From CAINVV01 sp964506325 (GTDB lineage: Bacteria > Bacteroidota > Bacteroidia > Bacteroidales > Prolixibacteraceae), in assembly GCA_964506325.1 (NCBI GenBank), contig CAZDLO010000089.1:1-14866 (forward strand): a DNA stretch of 14,866 bases, read 5' to 3'. Made by a program: the position numbers and the translations under genes. This document shows, piece after piece, positions 1 through 7,363 of this stretch. A model generated the notes under the pieces. It was not told where the DNA came from and searched no databases. It saw only the letters and a program-made list of their open reading frames with translations. The stretch's first letter is position 1, and each line of letters starts with the position of its first letter.

Positions 1-26
1 ATTACAAATCCGCGCCAGCTATTCCG

Positions 27-96
27 CTTCCAAAGGGGAGACTTCAGATTGGAGAAGAAATTATCATCTGCGCACAACTCTCCCTCCTTTGGAAAG
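27..96. repeat. Imperfect inverted repeat, hairpin-like
   Basis: The left arm CTTCCAAAGGGGAG (27-40) pairs imperfectly with the right arm CTCCCTCCTTTGGAAAG (80-96). The arms differ by a few single-base insertions and enclose about 39 bases. The style resembles the CCCCTGAAGGGG-type palindromic repeats found at 3.1-3.5 kb in this window, but the sequence is different. It could be a REP-like element or a remnant of a small non-autonomous element. It is too far from the GH95 stop to be an obvious terminator. Confidence 0.4.
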
Positions 97-126
97 AAAA
101 AGGAGTTTAGAATGGCAGACAATGGA

Positions 127-277
127 GGGTGTCTCAAAAGTTCAATTTAACCGCAAAGGCCGCAAAGAATGCGCGAAGATCACAGAGTTAAAATATTGTT
201 TTTTAATAACTTTGCGACCTTTTCGATATTGCTTAGCGGGCTCTGCGATTTAGTATTGTTACTTTTGAGACATACCC
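127..277. repeat. MITE-like element with terminal inverted repeats
   Basis: The left end GGGTGTCTCAAAAGT (127-141) is matched in inverse orientation at 261-277, where the reverse complement reads GGGTATGTCTCAAAAGT, differing by a two-base insertion. The roughly 120-base interior is also roughly palindromic: the GCAAAGGCCGCAAAG stretch on the left resembles the reverse complement of CTTTGCGACCTTTTC on the right. There is no internal open reading frame of note. The size, terminal repeats and lack of coding capacity suggest a non-autonomous miniature element or a long-hairpin repeat. No clear target-site duplication is visible. Confidence 0.55.
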
Positions 278-350
278 CGGATGCCGCCGGAGTCTAATTG
301 AATCCGTACCATCGCTGGGGTCGAATAAATAGGATTAAAAGAACCCAAAT

Positions 351-2675
351 CTAATTATTGACAAGGCCCAGCTTTCCATCCAGGTAATAGGATTTGCCTT
401 TCTGCGTATCTAATTCCAAAGTTTTGCCGCCGTAACGCAGACGGCAAGTCCGGCCAGCCTTCGAGACAACCTTCAATTTTTCCAGTTTGCCGCTTTTCCA
501 GCTGAAAGAGAGTTCGAATCCGCCCCTTGCGCAAACGCCCAAGATTTCGCCGGAAGGCAATGCACGGGGCAAAGCCGGTAGAATGGAAATTTCGTTTAGC
601 TGACTTTGCACCAGCATTTCAATCATTCCGGCCGGAGCGCCGAAATTTCCATCGATCTGGAAAGGCGGATGGGCATCAAACAAGTTGGCATAGGAGCCCC
701 CTCCCCCGGTGTACACGATGTTGTCGATCTGGACGGGCCTGAAGAGCAATTTCACCATGTTGTAGGCATGGTCGCCGTCGAGGAACCGTGCCCAGAAATT
801 GATTTTCCATGCCAGGCTCCAGCCTGTGCCATCGTCGCCCCGGAAGATCAGCGACTGCCGTGCGGCTTTCATCAGGTCGGGCGTATCCTGCCAGTTGATT
901 TCGCTGCCGGGATAGACCCCCCACAAATGTGACACGTGGCGGTGGTGGTCGTTCGGATCATCGATGTCTTCCATCCATTCCTGCAACTGACCATGTTTTC
1001 CGATTTTATTGGGAGCAATGCGGGGCAGCATATCCTTCAGCTTTTGGGCAAACGGCTGGTCAACGCCCAATATTTCAGAGGCTTCCATACATGCGCTGAA
1101 CAATGCGCGGATGATCTGGTGATCCATCGCCGGACCGGCAACAAGTCCGCCATTCTCGGGGGAGTTGGATGGTGTGCTCACCAGAAATCCTGTTTTAGGG
1201 TCATTTACCAGAAATTGTGTAAAAAATTCAGCGGCACCTTTCATCAGGGGATAAGCTTTCCTGGCAAGGAAATCCTTGTCTTGCGAAAACCTGTAGTGCT
1301 CCCACAGATGCGTACACAGCCATGCACCTCCACTCACCCATATCCCGTGGTTGGAGTGGTTTATAGGGGCGGTACCCCTCCAGATATCTGTGTTGTGATG
1401 CAATACCCAACCGGAGGCGTTGTAATGTTCCCGGGCTACGATGGCACCGGTTTCTGAACATTCCCCGATCATTTGGTACAGAGGCTCCTGACACTCGGCC
1501 AGGTTGGTTATTTCGGAGGACCAGTAATTCATCTCTGTATTGATATTGACGGTCCATTTGCTGTCCCACGGTGGAGCCAGCAGATCGTTCCAGATTCCCT
1601 GGAGATTGGCTGGCTGCGTTCCAGGCCGGCTGCTGGAAATAAGCAAATACCGACCGTACTGGATATACAATGCCAGCAACTGAGGGTCATCCGCATTTAG
1701 TGAAAAGGCCGCAATGCGTTCATTGGTAGGAAGTTTGGATTGCCGGCTTTCCCCGAAGCGGACATCAAACCTGCTGAACAATTTTTGGTAATCAGCCACG
1801 TGAGTTTTCCTGATCTCGTCAAAAGATTTCACCGTTGCCTTTCGTAGAGTATTGGTGGTCTTTTCTTCAGGATTACCTCCAATATCCCTGTAATTCAAGT
1901 AGTTGGTTGCAGCGGCCAAGAATATTGTAGCTGTTCCTGCACCTGAAACTGAAAGCTGGCTTGCCGTGGAGGAAATTTTGCCGTCTGAGATCACCCGGAT
2001 GGAGGCCACTCCGCGCAATGCACCATCTTTTACCCTCACCTTCAGGGTGATTCCTTTCGCCGAAGATTCCACGGTAGTGGCTTCATGCAGGGCATCCATG
2101 TCCAGTGTAAAATTCAACGCGTCAGGCTTATCTGCCGTTACCCTGATGGCCATCACCTGATCGGGGTTGGAAGAGAAATATTCACGGGCATATTTAACTC
2201 CGGCCGATTGATAGGTCACCTTGCAGATTGCATTTTCGAGATTTAGTTCGCGCCGGTAATCCGAAACATCTGCGTGTCCCTTGAAATGAAGGTTGAGTCC
2301 GCCAAAAGCCTGGTAGGCCATTTGCCTTACTGGAATTCCCATAAATTCGTTCATCGCCAGCTTTTCTGCCTCTGCCTGTTTACCCTCCGCCAGCAACTGC
2401 CTGATCTGTCCCAGGTATTTGGAAGCACCCTTGTGTGAATAGTCATTGGGAGCACCTGTCCACAGAGTTTCTTCATTGAACTGGATCCTGTCGTCTGCCA
2501 CACCGCCAAATACCATGGCCCCCAGCCTTCCGTTGCCGATGGGCAGGGCCTCGGTCCATTTCTGCGCAGGTTTAGTGTACCATAGTTTCAGGTTTCCGGT
2601 TTCACCGGATGCAGATGCAGAACCTGACATGCCTGATACCATCAAAAGAGTAATAACAATTGTATTTAATTTCAT
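351..2675 (-). CDS. GH95 family exported alpha-L-fucosidase or alpha-L-galactosidase
   Basis: This 774-residue protein begins with a Sec-type signal peptide (about residues 1-22, no lipobox Cys), so it should act in the periplasm. The start is an ATG at 2673-2675. It follows the GH95 plan: an N-terminal beta-sandwich with the TEALPIGNGRLGAMVFGG motif (41-58), a helical barrel from about 310 to 690, and a C-terminal beta domain. Residues expected to be catalytic are visible: N377 and N379 in VNINTEMNYW, E507 in NSPENGG, and D675 in FQIDGNFG. These correspond to Asn421, Asn423, Glu566 and Asp766 of the Bifidobacterium enzyme AfcA, as I recall them. GH95 enzymes invert the anomeric centre and remove terminal alpha-1,2-linked L-fucose or L-galactose. 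T375 precedes the NxN pair where AfcA has a His, which I recall favouring L-galactose. Length is normal for the family. The gene is transcribed divergently from the GH127 gene. Family assignment is firm; the exact sugar is inference. Confidence 0.93.
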   Translation of the reverse strand: MKLNTIVITLLMVSGMSGSASASGETGNLKLWYTKPAQKWTEALPIGNGRLGAMVFGGVADDRIQFNEETLWTGAPNDYSHKGASKYLGQIRQLLAEGKQAEAEKLAMNEFMGIPVRQMAYQAFGGLNLHFKGHADVSDYRRELNLENAICKVTYQSAGVKYAREYFSSNPDQVMAIRVTADKPDALNFTLDMDALHEATTVESSAKGITLKVRVKDGALRGVASIRVISDGKISSTASQLSVSGAGTATIFLAAATNYLNYRDIGGNPEEKTTNTLRKATVKSFDEIRKTHVADYQKLFSRFDVRFGESRQSKLPTNERIAAFSLNADDPQLLALYIQYGRYLLISSSRPGTQPANLQGIWNDLLAPPWDSKWTVNINTEMNYWSSEITNLAECQEPLYQMIGECSETGAIVAREHYNASGWVLHHNTDIWRGTAPINHSNHGIWVSGGAWLCTHLWEHYRFSQDKDFLARKAYPLMKGAAEFFTQFLVNDPKTGFLVSTPSNSPENGGLVAGPAMDHQIIRALFSACMEASEILGVDQPFAQKLKDMLPRIAPNKIGKHGQLQEWMEDIDDPNDHHRHVSHLWGVYPGSEINWQDTPDLMKAARQSLIFRGDDGTGWSLAWKINFWARFLDGDHAYNMVKLLFRPVQIDNIVYTGGGGSYANLFDAHPPFQIDGNFGAPAGMIEMLVQSQLNEISILPALPRALPSGEILGVCARGGFELSFSWKSGKLEKLKVVSKAGRTCRLRYGGKTLELDTQKGKSYYLDGKLGLVNN

Positions 2676-3092
2676 ACGTAAATAATAGTATTAATATTTT
2701 CAATATCAGAACGTAAATATTGATTACCCCGACCCATCGTGGGAACCCTCAATAATGCTTACTTACTATTTTGTCACCTATGGTTGGTGAGGGTTTCATC
2801 AGACAATTGTGAGTTTATTGGTCTGCTGCTTTCGAACACCTTGCGGCGATTTTTGCGAACTAAATATACCATGAAAAACCAAGGTTCTAAACTGAAAATT
2901 GAATAAATTGCAGGAAAAAGCGAACACAAAGAAGCAACGTATGAAATACCCATAAGACAATTTTCAAACCGACCGAAAAGGATTATCCGGATATTAGCTG
3001 CGCTGAACTTCTTTTCCAGGCGACAGATAAGAAACCAATTTTAAACGTATGAAATCTCTCTAAAATGGCAAAATTTTTTCACACTAAATCTT
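2676..3092. other. Divergent intergenic spacer, left half
   Basis: This AT-rich stretch precedes the GH95 start and should hold its promoter. I could not find a convincing TAnnTTTG element on the minus strand. The region upstream of the GH95 ATG is very AT-rich with no Shine-Dalgarno sequence, which is usual in Bacteroidota. A weak inverted repeat (2742-2751 with 2788-2797) shares the ACCCTCA/TGAGGGT core with the strong hairpins near 5.5 kb. No gene is supported. Confidence 0.5.
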
Positions 3093-3280
3093 TTCCGCCC
3101 CAAACCCCTGAAGGGGCTTTCACATTCGTGCAATTGTGAGCATAGGTGAAAGAGCAGGATGGCGGAAAACATCGGTCCAAAGAAAAAAAAAGCAGGATAT
3201 TCGCCGGGAAGAGGATCAGTGAACAACAGCAGCCTTCCGGAAGTCCCCTTCAGGGGATTTGGGGATGACAAAAAAAAGGG
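3093..3280. repeat. MITE-like palindrome-ended repeat, copy 1
   Basis: The left arm CCCCAAACCCCTGAAGGGG (3098-3116) pairs with the right arm at 3241-3266, whose reverse complement reads ATCCCCAAATCCCCTGAAGG followed by GGACTT. Each arm also contains a small palindrome, CCCCTGAAGGGG or CCCCTTCAGGGG. The roughly 120-base interior shares long identical blocks with copy 2, including GCAGGATATTCGCCGGGAAG. Open frames crossing the element on both strands end within it or its neighbour and look incidental. The element fits a short non-autonomous or REP-type repeat of the kind common in environmental Bacteroidota. Confidence 0.65.
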
Positions 3281-3342
3281 TACAAGAAATATAGATTTTG
3301 TAAATGAAATTAAAAACACGTCACGTTTAACTGGTAAAATCC

Positions 3343-3529
3343 TTCCACCCCAAACCCCTGAAGGGGCTTTCACATTCGTGCAATCGTGAGCATAGGTGAA
3401 AAAAAAGGATGGTGGAGAACATAGGTCCGGAGAATAAAAAAGCAGGATATTCGCCGGGAAGAGGATCAGTGAACAAAAGCAGCCTTCCTAAAGTCCCCTT
3501 CAGGAGATTTGGGGATGGAAAAAAAAGGG
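3343..3529. repeat. MITE-like palindrome-ended repeat, copy 2
   Basis: This second copy lies exactly 250 bases downstream of copy 1 in the same orientation. Its left arm is at 3348-3366 and its right arm at 3491-3516, where CAGGAGATT replaces CAGGGGATT. It shares the interior block with copy 1 but has several substitutions, so the duplication is not recent. It ends about 40 bases before the GH127 start codon and therefore occupies the place where that gene's promoter or leader should be. Confidence 0.65.
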
Positions 3530-3566
3530 AAAAGAAGTACTGATTATCAAAATTATTTATAAACGC

Positions 3567-5459
3567 ATGAAAAAATTATTTATCGTCTTGCTCCTTGGAC
3601 TATTCGCCGGTTCATCCATGGCGGAAAAAACAAAAAAGCAACAACCCAATGTAAAGCCAGTCATTGAAGACAGGCTGCAGGCGGCAGATGCTGCCATGAT
3701 ACAAGGTTATGTCGGGGAGAAGCTGGATGCTTCTTTCCGGAACCGTATCCTTACACAGGATATTGACCGGCTGATAAGCCCTTTCCGGAACCGTACAGAA
3801 ACTAGTTGCTGGCAGAGCGAGTTCTGGGGCAAATGGATTACATCTGCCATTCTGGCGTACCGGTACCGTCCTGAACCTCAACTAAAAATAATCCTGGACA
3901 AGGCCGTCTCAGGCTTAATCGCCACCCAGACGAGTGACGGATACATTGGAAATTATGCAGATGACAGTCATCTGAAAAGCTGGGATATCTGGGGGCGCAA
4001 ATACTGCATGCTTGGACTTCTATCCTATTACGACCTGACCAACGAGAAAAATGCCCTGCTGGCAGCACAAAAGCTGGCTGATCACCTGATGAAAGAGCTG
4101 GCCGATAATTCTTTCATGATCGTCACAAAAGGAAACCACAAAGGGATGGCAGCATCTTCTGTACTGGAACCAATATGCCTGCTTTATACCAGGACTGGGG
4201 ACAAACGGTACCTCGGTTTTGCAGAGGAGATTGTACGCCAGTGGGAAACCCCGGAAGGGCCTCAACTCATATCCAGGTCAGGCATTGATGTGGCCAAACG
4301 TTTTCCCAGGCCCAAAAGCTGGTTTGGACCGGAACAGGGAGGAAAAGCCTATGAAATGATGTCGTGCTATGAAGGGCTGCTGGAACTGTATCGCCTGACC
4401 GGCAAACCAGCATACCTGGAAGCCGTGGAAAAGACCTGGGAAAACATTCATGATAAAGAGATCAACATTGCCGGATCAGGGTCGGCCATGGAGGCCTGGT
4501 TTGGTGGCAAAGAGCTGCAAACACTCCCCATCCACCACTACCAGGAAACCTGTGTAACCGCCACCTGGATCAAACTAAACCAGCAACTGCTGCGTCTTAC
4601 CGGGGAAACCAGGTATGCCGATGCCATTGAGCAAGCCTGGTACAATGCCTTGCTGGGCGCCATGAAACCCGACGGATCGGACTGGGCCAAATATACCCCG
4701 CTATCCGGTCAGCGTATGGAAGGCTCGGAACAGTGCGGCATGGGTCTTAACTGTTGTGTTGCCAGCGGCCCGCGCGGACTCTTTACATTCCCGCTCTCGG
4801 CCGTTATGCAGGAAAAAAACGGGGTGCAGATCAACTTTTTTGCGGAAGGTACTTATTCAATACTGACACCCTCCGGGCAGAAGATGGAGATTCGACAATC
4901 GACGAATTACCCTGTAACCGGAAAGATCGTCCTGAAGGTGATGGTGAATAAGCCGGAAAACATGACCCTCCGCATCAGGATCCCGGGATGGAGCAAAGCA
5001 ACAACCCTCAAGGTTAATGAGGAAGGAAGCCGGGAGGTAACACCCGGACTGTATGCTGAAATTCAGCGAAAATGGAACAAAGACGACGAAATAGCCCTGG
5101 AGCTGGATATGCGCGGAAGAGTGGTCAGGCTTGGGAAACTTCCTGAAAACATAGCGATTGTCCGCGGCCCCATTGTTCTCGCAAGGGATGCCCGGCTGGG
5201 AGGACCATCCATTGAAGCCATTGTTACCCCTATGGCCGACAAAAACGGCTACCTTAACCTGGAGGCTTCAGGGGAAATCCTGCCGGGAATCTGGATGCTC
5301 TTCAAAGCCGGTTTCAAACCTGAATCCTACAGGGAGGAAGGCAGTCAGCCGGTTTCGCTGACCTTGTGCGATTATGCATCGGCCGGAAATACAAACGATG
5401 AGCAATCCCGCTTCAGGATATGGCTGCCACAGTTGATTGACCCATCGAAGCTGCCCTGA
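3567..5459 (+). CDS. GH127-type (DUF1680) exported beta-L-arabinofuranosidase-like enzyme
   Basis: This 630-residue protein has a Sec signal peptide (MKKLFIVLLLGLFAGSSMA) without a lipobox, so it is predicted periplasmic. It matches the DUF1680/GH127 fold: an alpha/alpha barrel (about 60-410) with the DGYIGNY motif (124-130), followed by beta domains. The metal-site signature of GH127 is complete: E327 and C329 in HHYQETC, and C396-C397 in LNCCVASG. These match Glu338, Cys340, Cys417 and Cys418 of HypBA1, where a zinc-bound Cys is the nucleophile. E309 in SAMEAWFGG is the best candidate acid/base. GH127 retaining enzymes release beta-L-arabinofuranose; another family member removes aceric acid from rhamnogalacturonan II. 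The exact substrate here is unknown. The gene is alone on the plus strand, divergent from GH95 and convergent with the esterase. The ATG at 3567 has only an AT-rich leader. Confidence 0.9.
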   Translation: MKKLFIVLLLGLFAGSSMAEKTKKQQPNVKPVIEDRLQAADAAMIQGYVGEKLDASFRNRILTQDIDRLISPFRNRTETSCWQSEFWGKWITSAILAYRYRPEPQLKIILDKAVSGLIATQTSDGYIGNYADDSHLKSWDIWGRKYCMLGLLSYYDLTNEKNALLAAQKLADHLMKELADNSFMIVTKGNHKGMAASSVLEPICLLYTRTGDKRYLGFAEEIVRQWETPEGPQLISRSGIDVAKRFPRPKSWFGPEQGGKAYEMMSCYEGLLELYRLTGKPAYLEAVEKTWENIHDKEINIAGSGSAMEAWFGGKELQTLPIHHYQETCVTATWIKLNQQLLRLTGETRYADAIEQAWYNALLGAMKPDGSDWAKYTPLSGQRMEGSEQCGMGLNCCVASGPRGLFTFPLSAVMQEKNGVQINFFAEGTYSILTPSGQKMEIRQSTNYPVTGKIVLKVMVNKPENMTLRIRIPGWSKATTLKVNEEGSREVTPGLYAEIQRKWNKDDEIALELDMRGRVVRLGKLPENIAIVRGPIVLARDARLGGPSIEAIVTPMADKNGYLNLEASGEILPGIWMLFKAGFKPESYREEGSQPVSLTLCDYASAGNTNDEQSRFRIWLPQLIDPSKLP

Positions 5460-5462
5460 GCT

Positions 5463-5497
5463 GAAACCCTCAGGGTTGCTACAACCCTGAGGGTTTC
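5463..5497. terminator. Perfect 16-bp hairpin between convergent genes, copy 1
   Basis: GAAACCCTCAGGGTTG (5463-5478), a CTA loop and CAACCCTGAGGGTTTC (5482-5497) form a perfect stem starting four bases after the GH127 stop codon. Its position between two convergent genes suggests a shared terminator. It lacks a U-tract directly after the stem on either strand, so it is not a textbook intrinsic terminator. A REP-like dispersed palindrome is the alternative. Confidence 0.6.
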
Positions 5498-5519
5498 GGG
5501 TCGAAAAAATAATTAACGA

Positions 5520-5635
5520 TTATTTAACAGGCTCCCACTCATCGGTCCGGAAGGAGGAAACCGGCAATCCGTCGGTTCCGAACAGATCACCAAGGACAAA
5601 ATCCTGGAAGGCATAACGGACGGCAACCGGTTCAG
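5520..5635 (-). pseudogene. Detached 3' fragment of the acetylesterase gene
   Basis: This minus-strand fragment reads the same C-terminal residues (ending TDEWEPVK) and stop as the full-length gene at 5894-7318, but has no upstream part. It is a by-product of the 173-bp duplication. If the duplication is an assembly artefact, this fragment does not exist in the genome. Confidence 0.6.
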
Positions 5636-5644
5636 AACCTGGGG

Positions 5645-5681
5645 GCCACAGTTGATCGACCCATCGAGGCTGCCTTGACCC
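5645..5681 (+). pseudogene. Variant 3' tail of a second GH127-like gene
   Basis: These 37 bases align with 5426-5462, the 3' end of the GH127 gene, with five substitutions. Read in the same frame they give PQLIDPSRLP and a TGA stop, against PQLIDPSKLP in the intact gene. Within the coding part two changes are silent and one is Lys to Arg, a pattern expected of a real homologous gene rather than noise. It could be a strain variant, a paralogue end, or the second unit of a 219-base tandem repeat. Confidence 0.5.
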
Positions 5682-5716
5682 GAAACCCTCAGGGTTGCTA
5701 CAACCCTGAGGGTTTC
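5682..5716. repeat. Hairpin copy 2
   Basis: This is an exact copy of the 16-bp hairpin at 5463-5497, with the same CTA loop. The identity extends to 5736, where the N gap begins. It lies 219 bases downstream of copy 1 and follows the variant GH127 tail. Confidence 0.75.
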
Positions 5717-5736
5717 GGGTCGAAAAAATAATTAAC

Positions 5737-5836
5737 NNNNNNNNNNNNNNNNNNNNNNNNNNNNNNNNNNNNNNNNNNNNNNNNNNNNNNNNNNNNNNNN
5801 NNNNNNNNNNNNNNNNNNNNNNNNNNNNNNNNNNNN
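5737..5836. other. Assembly gap of exactly 100 N
   Basis: One hundred N bases separate two near-identical sequences. The round length is typical of a placeholder scaffold gap, so the real distance is unknown and may even be negative (an overlap). Confidence 0.98.
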
Positions 5837-5871
5837 GAAACCCTCAGGGTTGCTACAACCCTGAGGGTTTC
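5837..5871. terminator. Hairpin copy 3, likely the genuine one beside the esterase gene
   Basis: This is an exact third copy of the perfect 16-bp hairpin. It lies 22 bases beyond the stop codon of the minus-strand acetylesterase gene. If the flanking duplication is artefactual, copies 1 and 3 are the same element, sitting between the convergent GH127 and esterase genes with a true spacer of only about 60 bases. Confidence 0.6.
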
Positions 5872-5893
5872 GGGTCGAAAAAATAATTAACGA

Positions 5894-7318
5894 TTATTTA
5901 ACAGGCTCCCACTCATCGGTCCGGAAGGAGGAAACCGGCAATCCGTCGGTTCCGAACAGATCACCAAGGACAAAATCCTGGAAGGCATAACGGACGGCAA
6001 CCGGTTCAGGAACATAAGGAGACATCAATGCAACCCCTGCGCCATTGATGAAGGCTTTAGCCGGATAGAACCTTTTTCCTGCACCTGCCACTTCAAAACA
6101 GGTAAGCTCTTTGCCGTACGAGGTCAGGCCATTGGATGCGTTGTCGAAAGTAAGCTGGACAGTTCCGCCGGTTACCTTCATCTCCTTGAAAACCGGGCTG
6201 TGCCCGTTGACTCCTTTGATGCCGTAAGTCTGCTCCAGAGCGAGCAAAGCAAGTCTTTTCGAACCGATCTCCTTGTTTGCAGGATGAATACAATCTTTTT
6301 CACCAATGTCCATGATGCTTGCCATTCCAATATTTTTTATGGCAGAGGATGCCTTCAATTGTGCTTCCCGAAGGTAAGCGGAACTAAGTCCGCCCGGACC
6401 ATAGTCGAACGGTGCGATTTGCATAAAATAGAAGGAAAAATCGCCTATACCCCATACGGAACGCCAGTTTTCGATAAGTCCCGGCATTAATTTGCGGTAT
6501 TCAGCAGCCTCGTTCCGGTTGGATTCACCCTGGTACCAGATGGCGCCGCGCATACCATAACCAACAAGCGGGTTGATCATGGCATTGAACAGAACGGTGG
6601 GTGTCTGGGGAGAGAGTTTTTCGACCGGCTTTTTGTCGGGCAGTTTCACCCAGTCGAAATTCTTGCAGCCGCTTTCGCTGATCCAGGGTTCGATCCGAGT
6701 TCCTCCCCAGCTGGTATTGATCAATCCCACAGGTACATGCAGCGCCTTGTGGAGCATTAGTCCGAAGTAATAGGCTGTCGCGCTGAAATCAACTACATTT
6801 TCCGGCTCACAGAGGCTCCAGCTTCCGGAAAAATCGTCCTGGGGCTCAAGGCTGGAGGCTTTTTTGACCGTAAACAGGCGAATCACCGGGTTTGAAGATA
6901 AGGCAATTGCTTCAGCGGATCTTGTAATCGGCTGGTTTTTATAGCCTTTCATAGCCATCTCCATATTGGACTGCCCTGAACAGACCCACACCTCCCCTAT
7001 CAGCACATTTTTCAGTTTCAGGCTTTTCCCGTCGCTGACAGTCACCTCGTAAGGTCCTCCGGCCACCGGAGTCGCTACTTTCAGCTTCCAGCTTCCGTCG
7101 CTGGCGGCCCTGGTACTGTAACTCTTGTGGTTCCATGAAGTGGAAACGCTGACTGTGGCATTTTTGGAGGCCTTGCCCCAAATAGCAGCCTCGGTTTGCT
7201 GCTGCATGACCATGTTGTCGCAGAAAATGGCAGGCAATTTAATATCCGCAAAAAGAGTGCCTGCAGTGGTTGCCAATAGCAGCAGGACGGCAAAAAATCG
7301 TGTAAGTTGTAGTTTCAT
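5894..7318 (-). CDS. Exported SGNH acetylesterase, sialate O-acetylesterase (SASA/CE20-like)
   Basis: This 474-residue enzyme has a Sec signal peptide (about 1-24), so it should remove O-acetyl groups from glycans in the periplasm. The SASA family features are present: an N-terminal beta region with DNMVMQQ (34-40), then the SGNH core with CSGQSNMEM (113-121; S117 the expected nucleophile), NTSWGGT (201-207), WYQGESN (261-267), and the Asp/His pair in KDCIHP (D342, H345). A beta-rich C-terminal segment follows, as in relatives active on hemicellulose or sialic acid. It is the last of four same-direction genes, 45 bases after the FAD gene, so they are probably co-transcribed. Nothing supports sialic acid as substrate: no sialidase or sialate lyase is nearby. 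A plant or algal acetylated glycan is at least as likely. Its last 38 codons are duplicated at 5520-5635. Confidence 0.9.
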   Translation of the reverse strand: MKLQLTRFFAVLLLLATTAGTLFADIKLPAIFCDNMVMQQQTEAAIWGKASKNATVSVSTSWNHKSYSTRAASDGSWKLKVATPVAGGPYEVTVSDGKSLKLKNVLIGEVWVCSGQSNMEMAMKGYKNQPITRSAEAIALSSNPVIRLFTVKKASSLEPQDDFSGSWSLCEPENVVDFSATAYYFGLMLHKALHVPVGLINTSWGGTRIEPWISESGCKNFDWVKLPDKKPVEKLSPQTPTVLFNAMINPLVGYGMRGAIWYQGESNRNEAAEYRKLMPGLIENWRSVWGIGDFSFYFMQIAPFDYGPGGLSSAYLREAQLKASSAIKNIGMASIMDIGEKDCIHPANKEIGSKRLALLALEQTYGIKGVNGHSPVFKEMKVTGGTVQLTFDNASNGLTSYGKELTCFEVAGAGKRFYPAKAFINGAGVALMSPYVPEPVAVRYAFQDFVLGDLFGTDGLPVSSFRTDEWEPVK

Positions 7319-7363
7319 TCCGGTTAAATTGAATTGGATTTATAGATATTGATTGTGAAGTTA

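Larger units (their letters stand above)
1..350. other. Non-coding flank with two inverted-repeat structures
   Basis: No credible coding region is seen here. The stretch lies downstream of the GH95 gene, which runs towards it on the minus strand, so it may hold that gene's 3' untranslated region. It contains a short inverted repeat (27-40 with 80-96) and a MITE-like element (127-277), both listed separately. From 278 to 350 I see nothing recognisable. No tRNA, rRNA or riboswitch-like structure was noticed. Confidence 0.6.
5463..5635. repeat. 173-bp exact direct duplicate, left copy
   Basis: These 173 bases are identical to 5837-6009. They include the hairpin and, on the minus strand from 5520 to 5635, the last 38 codons plus stop of the acetylesterase gene. 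Similarity stops abruptly after TTCAG: the left copy continues into AACCTGGGGG and the right copy into the intact esterase gene. The copy is immediately followed by a variant of the GH127 3' end. With the nearby 100-N gap, this looks like either a tandem duplication the assembler could not resolve or two overlapping contig ends joined by scaffolding. Confidence 0.85.

Noticed and set aside
3041..3389. Short overlapping open frames on both strands (minus 3041-3373, plus 3159-3389)
   Set aside because: They run through the palindrome-ended repeats. Their PNPLKGTSG and PQTPEGAFT stretches are just the repeat arms read as protein.
3093..3529. CRISPR array
   Set aside because: There are only two units of about 190 bases with inverted ends, not short repeats with unique spacers, and no cas genes are present.
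5463..5510. Textbook rho-independent terminator
   Set aside because: The stem is perfect, but neither strand has a U-tract immediately after it. The hairpin is kept as a possible shared terminator at reduced confidence.
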